From assembly GCF_000321225.1 (NCBI RefSeq), contig NW_004451504.1:497259-561258 (forward strand): a DNA stretch of 64,000 nt, given 5' to 3'. Shown here one piece after another: positions 58,750 through 64,000 of this stretch (position 1 is the first letter of the stretch; the number at the start of each line of letters is the position of its first letter). Below the pieces are notes generated by a model, which did not search any database, was not told where the DNA came from, and saw nothing but the letters and a program-made list of their open reading frames with translations. This DNA is from Odobenus rosmarus divergens. Its lineage: Eukaryota; Chordata; Mammalia; Carnivora; Odobenidae. Position numbers and translations under genes: made by a program.

Positions 58750-61285
58750 GATGACTCAGCTTTGTACACAGTCAGTTGTTTATTTGGAGGTACAGGGCCC
58801 ACGGCATACAGCCTGGGATCTGCCAGACCGAGCCCTGGCCAGGCACCAGCACAAATGGCTACGAGGCATTATGTTTGATACAGACAGGATTGATCTGCTT
58901 TTATTTTTTTAGGTGGAGAATTCGCATACAAATTCCATTTTACAGCTTCCTTCGAGGAGTCAGAAGACTGGGGTGAGGGGGGCCCTGGGCCCACATTTCT
59001 GCAGGCAGCTGGGTCAGGTGGGGTGTGAGCAGTCCCCGTCACCCCAGTCTCTTGCTCACTCGGGTTCCCTGCTCTCTGTAGTCTCCTACACACGGAGGCC
59101 ATTAGGCAAGGAAGAGTGAGATATTTCTCAGACTGATTCTTCTTTCAAAACGCAGGTCACACTGAAAGGGCTTTGCATCTCATAAAACACAGGAGAGATC
59201 CTTTTCTTGGTGCAGATGAAGAATGTTCCTAATGATTGCTATGCAAATCAAGTATATCTTCGTAGAAAGAATGCCACTGAAACAGACATTTTGTGAAAGC
59301 TCCAGACAAGCCACGGAGGTTCAAAGGCACTGGCCTGCTTCCCGCATTAAGGTTCTCTGCGAGACATCCGCTCACACTTCCGTGGGCAGCTGCGCCAGGG
59401 GAGAGCTGTACCGGTCGGGAGGCCTCGGGCCACAAATGAAGACACTGGACGCAAGAAAATTTAAACAGTGAGGATGTGTACATCTCATGTAACTCGCGGT
59501 CCAGAGGTGTGGGGCTTCGGGCACAACTCAGCCCATGTTTGGTGCTCCCGTCAGGGACTGAGGTTCCTTCCAGTCTCTCTGCTCAGCACTGATGTCACCT
59601 GAAGCTGGTCCACGTCCTGACTGCGATATGGTGGCCAGTGACCACTGGGGCAATGTGCCTCCCTATTCACACTCACCAGGATAAGACAGAGAAACCTCCT
59701 CCCCAACCGCTTCCCTAACCATATGGACGGTTGCCTCCAGCCTGACCAGGCCGGCTTGGGACCCATGCCCACCCTCTGCCAGATGACATCACCAGGGGAG
59801 TGCTGTGTGCTGATTGGTGGCATGCGTCATGGCGGTGGAATAGATCTTGGGGGTCGACCTCATGTCCACCGCAGACGCCTTCCCCGAGGCCCCCTGACTC
59901 TGCTCATCTCTTTACATTTGCAGGGACTCAAGCTCAGCTCTTCTTGAGCGAAGTCCCATATGGAAGCCCCACTGAAGCTGGTCCTCCCCAAACCAAGCAA
60001 TCAGCGGGTGCCTCTGTCCCCGGCAGTCCCCCTTTCAAAGAGCACACAGTCTGCTCTGTTCCCGGCACCACCATCACCTCACTCTTCTCCTGGGGACTCC
60101 AAATTATTTCTGGACAACTCCATATTTCACCATGTAAATTTTTTTCAAGCCTCCCTATGGCCCCGGGAGACTGGGGGATTAAGGCAGCACCACTGTGCGT
60201 TGCAGGGCTGCAAACATTGCAGTGAACGGGAGTACGGGCCACCTCCCCCAGCAGACTCGCCCTCCCGTGCTGCGGGCCTGCAGTGCTAACGCGGCTGTGC
60301 TTGGGCTGTGTCCGCACGGACACCGGGTGTGGAGCGCGGCGGGGGGCCAGCTGCCCTAAGTTCCAGGTTCCATGCCTTGCACAACTGATTGTTCTGGGCA
60401 GGAAGGCCTCTCTGCCATCTGACCCTGCATCCTGGGCCACCAGCTGTGAAAGGGAATTGTGATCGCCACAATCCAGGTTTTGCCGCTGCCTTCCCGATGC
60501 TAATGTAATCATGCGTCCACCACCATTACCCCGGACAGGGATGGGTCTCCGGAGAGCTCTCCAAATGCACGTTAGGCCCACAGCCAGAGCTGCATTCCCT
60601 TTCACACTTAGCGGAGGGAGAAATCACCGACTACTGGAACCTGAGAGGATAACTTGGGGATCTGTGAGGCTGAGTCTTGTGGCACCTGCGCAGGGTTCCC
60701 TGGGATGCTGGTGACAAAGACAAATTCTTGGGCGTCAGTGTCCACCCCCAGCATCAGGCCGACTTGGTGAACCTACAGTGCACTCGAAATACAGACAGAC
60801 TGTGCAGTTGATGCGCATGGTGACAGCATTGGTCAGAGTACCCATGGCTTGCTAAACATTGTATAGTTTTGTTTCATCAGTTGTTGAGAGAGGGCTAATA
60901 AGCCTTCTTTAGATGACAGCCAGCCTTCCCTTCCCAAAACGTGCTCCAAATCATGGTCCCCTTCTCCTTGAAAACTGGTGAGGGGTGCCCAGCACGTGCA
61001 GGGCAAGACCAAACCCAGAGCATGGCTTTTTGGGCCTCCGGGATCCAGCTCCGCGGGCTTCTCCAGTCTCGCCTTTCACCAAGCAGTGTGATCCAAGTGT
61101 CCCCCGAGGGTCTCACTGCCAATGCACGGACACCTGGAGTGTGGGGGATGTCAGAGACCAGTGCCTCCTCCATAAAGCCTTCCTCAATTTCCTTCTCAGA
61201 CTCACTTCACGCTTCCCCTGCCCTCAACCGCCCCACCACTGCCCCATGCGTGTTTGCTCATACCCTCCTTTCATGTAAAATGATG
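58750..61285. other. No gene seen
   Basis: Non-coding DNA. A 223-codon minus-strand frame at 59934-60605 has no recognisable domain. Confidence 0.5.
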
Positions 61286-61289
61286 GAAA

Positions 61290-61500
61290 TAAACAGGGGC
61301 TCTGGAGACAGACTCAGGATTGTACCCTCGGTCTGCCACAGTTGGCTTTAAGATGCTGAGCTAATTGTTCACGCTTTCTAAGCCTTGGTTTCCCCATCTG
61401 TAAAGTGGAGCTGATAATAGGAGCTTCCTCATGAGTTCTTGAGGGAATTAAAGAGGTGGTATGTGCAAGGTACTGGGGCTCCAGCCCAGAAGAGGCGTTC
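61290..61500 (+). repeat. MIR, diverged
   Basis: GGGGCTCTGGAGACAGACTC, AGCCTTGGTTTCCCCATCTG and TAAAGTGGAGCTGATAATAG mark the copy. Confidence 0.8.
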
Positions 61501-62640
61501 CACTGATGCCCTTGGCTGTGACATCAATGGCGGTGACAATGATCAGGATCCCTTGGTTTCTTCTGTCTTGACTTTAAGTGGTTCTCTTTACCTTTGTCCC
61601 CTTCTGCGCTGGAACCTCTGAGAAGAAAGAAATTGTGTCTGATTTCTGGATCCCAAACATCTACTATGTACCTGGAACAGAGTAAGCACTTGGCAAAAGT
61701 CTGTGAAAATGTAAAATGAGATGAACCAAATCCTAAAACTGGCAGGCCAGCCCATTTCTTTCTCAGCACTGTAAAGGGCCCACGATTTCTGGAGTCCACC
61801 AGAAGGCTAAGCATTCTGTCAGAAGACATATTTTCAGACTTATCTAATGTGTTTGCTCGAGCCGCCTCATGCCAGGGGAAATGTGAGGTCAGACTTACTT
61901 CTCACTTGCATCTTTGAGTTCTTGCTGGTGTTTTGCCCCTTGTTGAGTTCCTGCAGTTTTACACTCCAGGATGCAGGGTGGGGTGGACTGTTCTGGAAGC
62001 TGGCTCTGCTCCTCTTATTTAACACTACCCTCCTGCCCCCCGCCCCCATGCTGGGGGACCAGGCAGGGAAGGGACTGAGAGACGGGCCAAGGCCAATCTC
62101 CCACACCAACCCATTTAATGTATTGGTCCAGAGGGAACTGGCTGGCCTGTTTTCCCATTCTTGGCACATGCCCGCAGAAATGTTTGTTTTGCAATGTCCA
62201 GGGGAGCTGCAGGTCTAGAACAATGGTGAATGATTTATTTGGTAAAGTGTGAGTTCCAAAGTGTTGCTAAGCACATTACATCGCTGTCCTCCCTTTTCAG
62301 CCCTAGCCAGTGGTTTCCAGATCCATCTGGGAAGAATTTCACTTCGTTTGCCTGATTTTTCAAGGTGCTGTTTTATCTTTCCCCTCAATCTCCCTAACCC
62401 TTGGATAATTATCACTGTGCCTCTCAACCTTCTTGCTGTGGGTAATCCATGTTATGTAAATGTTAAAAATCAAATTTGAAAATTCCATAGATTGAAAATG
62501 ATAAAGATTAATCACGAAAGGGTCCTAGTCCCTTCTGTATCAGAATCCTAAGGCTGTTAATCATGAACTAAACAAAATCTTCCCTTGGAGGATGAGTTTT
62601 CAGTAAAAATCCGAACAAAGCACTTGCTTCCCTGGAATGA
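61501..62640. other. No gene seen
   Basis: Non-coding DNA. A short minus MIR-like piece (ACATCTACTATGTACCTGGA) is at 61650-61690. Confidence 0.5.
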
Positions 62641-62699
62641 ATCAGACACAGGCCAGGAGTTGATCAACACCCGGTTAAGCTGAGGAATATATTTTGTAT

Positions 62700-62920
62700 G
62701 TGTTTTTAAAACAAAATTGTCCATAATTTCTATGCTATCTTGCAGCTGTCATCTTGCAATTACAATATATCATGAGCATTTTCTTAGGTCGTTAAATCAT
62801 TTCTCCTACAATAATTTTTAATGGCTGCAGAGTATTTTGTTAAATGACCGTTCCGTAATTTATTCATCCAAAATATTATTGCTGGATGTTTGGAATAATC
62901 TTCTCTTGATGCAATTCATT
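62700..62920. mobile_element. Old LINE-like fragment
   Basis: ATATATCATGAGCATTTTCT, TTTTTAATGGCTGCAGAGTA and CCGTAATTTATTCATCC match a widespread degenerate L1/HAL1-type motif series. Confidence 0.45.
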
Positions 62921-63308
62921 AATTTATTTGCCAAATGTCCAGGAAGCATCCACCACTTGCCAGGCCTTCCGTGGATAAATAAGGCGCAGTCCCGGACCTT
63001 GAGAAGCTCCCAGTCTGGGGGGATTGATCTTATGGTCGGCTGCATTGGAGCAAGAATTCTACCCACAGACATCATGGACACAGTGCAGAGACAGGCCTAC
63101 TTCTCTAATGGGTAGGGACTGTCCCAAAGCCTGCTATCCCCTCTCCCCTAAAGTGCTTGGACCCTGAACTGCACCTGTTGGAAGTGGAAAGCTCACAATG
63201 GGATGGGAACTAGCATCCTCTTCACTTTTTTACCTCCTTTTAGGGTAGTGATTCTTAACCCCTCTGCATGTTTGTCTCAGCTGGTAGACTCTAAAATTAC
63301 CAATGCCA

Positions 63309-63538
63309 GGGGCACCCGGGTGGCTCAGTCGGTTGAGTGTCTGACTTTTGATTTTGGCTCAGGTCATGGTCTCAGGGTCCTGCGATAGAGCTCTGTGTCA
63401 GGCTCTGTGCTCATCAGAGTCTGCTTCTCTCCCTCTCCCTCTCCCTCTGCCTCTCCCCCTCTCCACTCCCACCCCCGCTCGCACGGTCTCTCTCTCTCTC
63501 TCAAATAAATAAATCTTATTTAAAAAATTAAAAAAAAA
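63309..63538 (+). mobile_element. CAN-SINE
   Basis: GGGGCACCCGGGTGGCTCAG head, TTTTGGCTCAGGTCATGGTC, a CTCCCT-repeat body and an AATAAATAAATCTTATTT tail. CCAATGCC occurs on both sides as a probable target duplication. Confidence 0.95.
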
Positions 63539-63732
63539 ATGCCAATGCCCAATCTGGTCAAAGATAAGCCATGAATAGGGCTTGAACAGCAGTGTGCTGG
63601 TAAATACTGAATGGTCAGCTCTTAAAAAAGTATGCATATTTATATATGTACATCAGTTTATTATAAGTTTTACTGGTATAAAGGATGGGTAGGAAACAAC
63701 TTACAGAACAACCTAAAATATGCAATACACTT

Positions 63733-64000
63733 TCTTTTTTTTTTAATTTAATTTTATTAAGTTATGTTAATCACCATACAGTACAGCATTAGTTTTTTTT
63801 TTAATTTCTTGAGATGTTTTTCTTTTTCTTTTTTCTTTTATTTTTTAAAATTTTTTATTGTTATGTTAATCACCATACATTACATCATTAGTTCTTGATG
63901 TAGTGTTCCACGATTCATTGTTTGTGCATAACACCCAGTGCTCCATGCAGAACGTGCCCTCTTTAATACCCATCACCAGGCTAACCCATCCCCCCACCCC
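63733..64000 (-). mobile_element. Two adjoining L1 3' ends, cut by the window edge
   Basis: The first L1 end (ATGTTAATCACCATACAGTA) occupies 63733-63800. After a T-rich stretch a second, cleaner L1 end (63856 onward) closely matches the copy at 45.9-46.1 kb and runs off the window. Confidence 0.88.

Noticed and set aside
63309..63380. tRNA-like sequence at the SINE heads, here and at the other CAN-SINEs
   Set aside because: The heads are tRNA-Lys-derived SINE promoters with diverged arms and A-tails, not functional tRNA genes.

Overview
This window is nuclear DNA from a carnivoran mammal. The tRNA-Lys-type carnivore SINEs (CAN-SINEs), carnivore L1 3' ends, MIR and MaLR relics, and one intron-split GPCR gene all point there. 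The SINEs look like the type I associate with arctoids (bears, seals, mustelids). I see neither the canid-specific SINE head nor the felid type, so an arctoid caniform is my best guess. That placement rests on remembered consensus features, not on a database comparison.

The only protein-coding gene I can support is BDKRB2, the bradykinin B2 receptor, on the minus strand. Its large terminal coding exon is at 2864-3968. A short upstream coding exon at 7501-7574, too small to stand out as an ORF, supplies the first 24 codons plus two bases. The two exons are separated by a 3.5 kb intron with consensus AG and GT borders and together encode a 392-residue receptor. The 3' UTR probably runs down to an AATAAA near 324-329. 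The non-coding first exon and promoter should lie some tens of kb upstream (higher coordinates). I could only nominate a weak candidate near 34.1-34.3 kb, so about 7.6-34 kb is probably intron 1 and the rest is probably 5' flanking DNA.

Everything else is non-coding and repeat-rich. 5.4-6.7 kb holds an L2-like relic, an L1 3' end and an MLT1-like LTR split by a SINE. 11.65-11.86 kb and 23.86-24.54 kb are GT-rich tandem arrays. 12.95-14.24 kb is an apparent retroviral-type LTR broken by a SINE and an L1 that landed at the same site. 17.2-18.1 kb is an old LINE plus a hAT-like relic. 21.5-21.95 kb is a SINE nested in a SINE. Further SINEs lie at 28.4, 32.6, 36.9, 43.7, 47.8 and 63.3 kb. Young L1 3' ends lie at 45.84-46.10 kb and at the right edge of the window. 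Many MIR copies are scattered throughout.

I found no evidence of a new biological system, RNA gene, CRISPR array or operon. The best second-look items are the BDKRB2 start-codon arrangement, the serial insertion site at 13 kb, an L1 with a short apparent 3' transduction, and a perfect 14-bp hairpin created inside a MIR.
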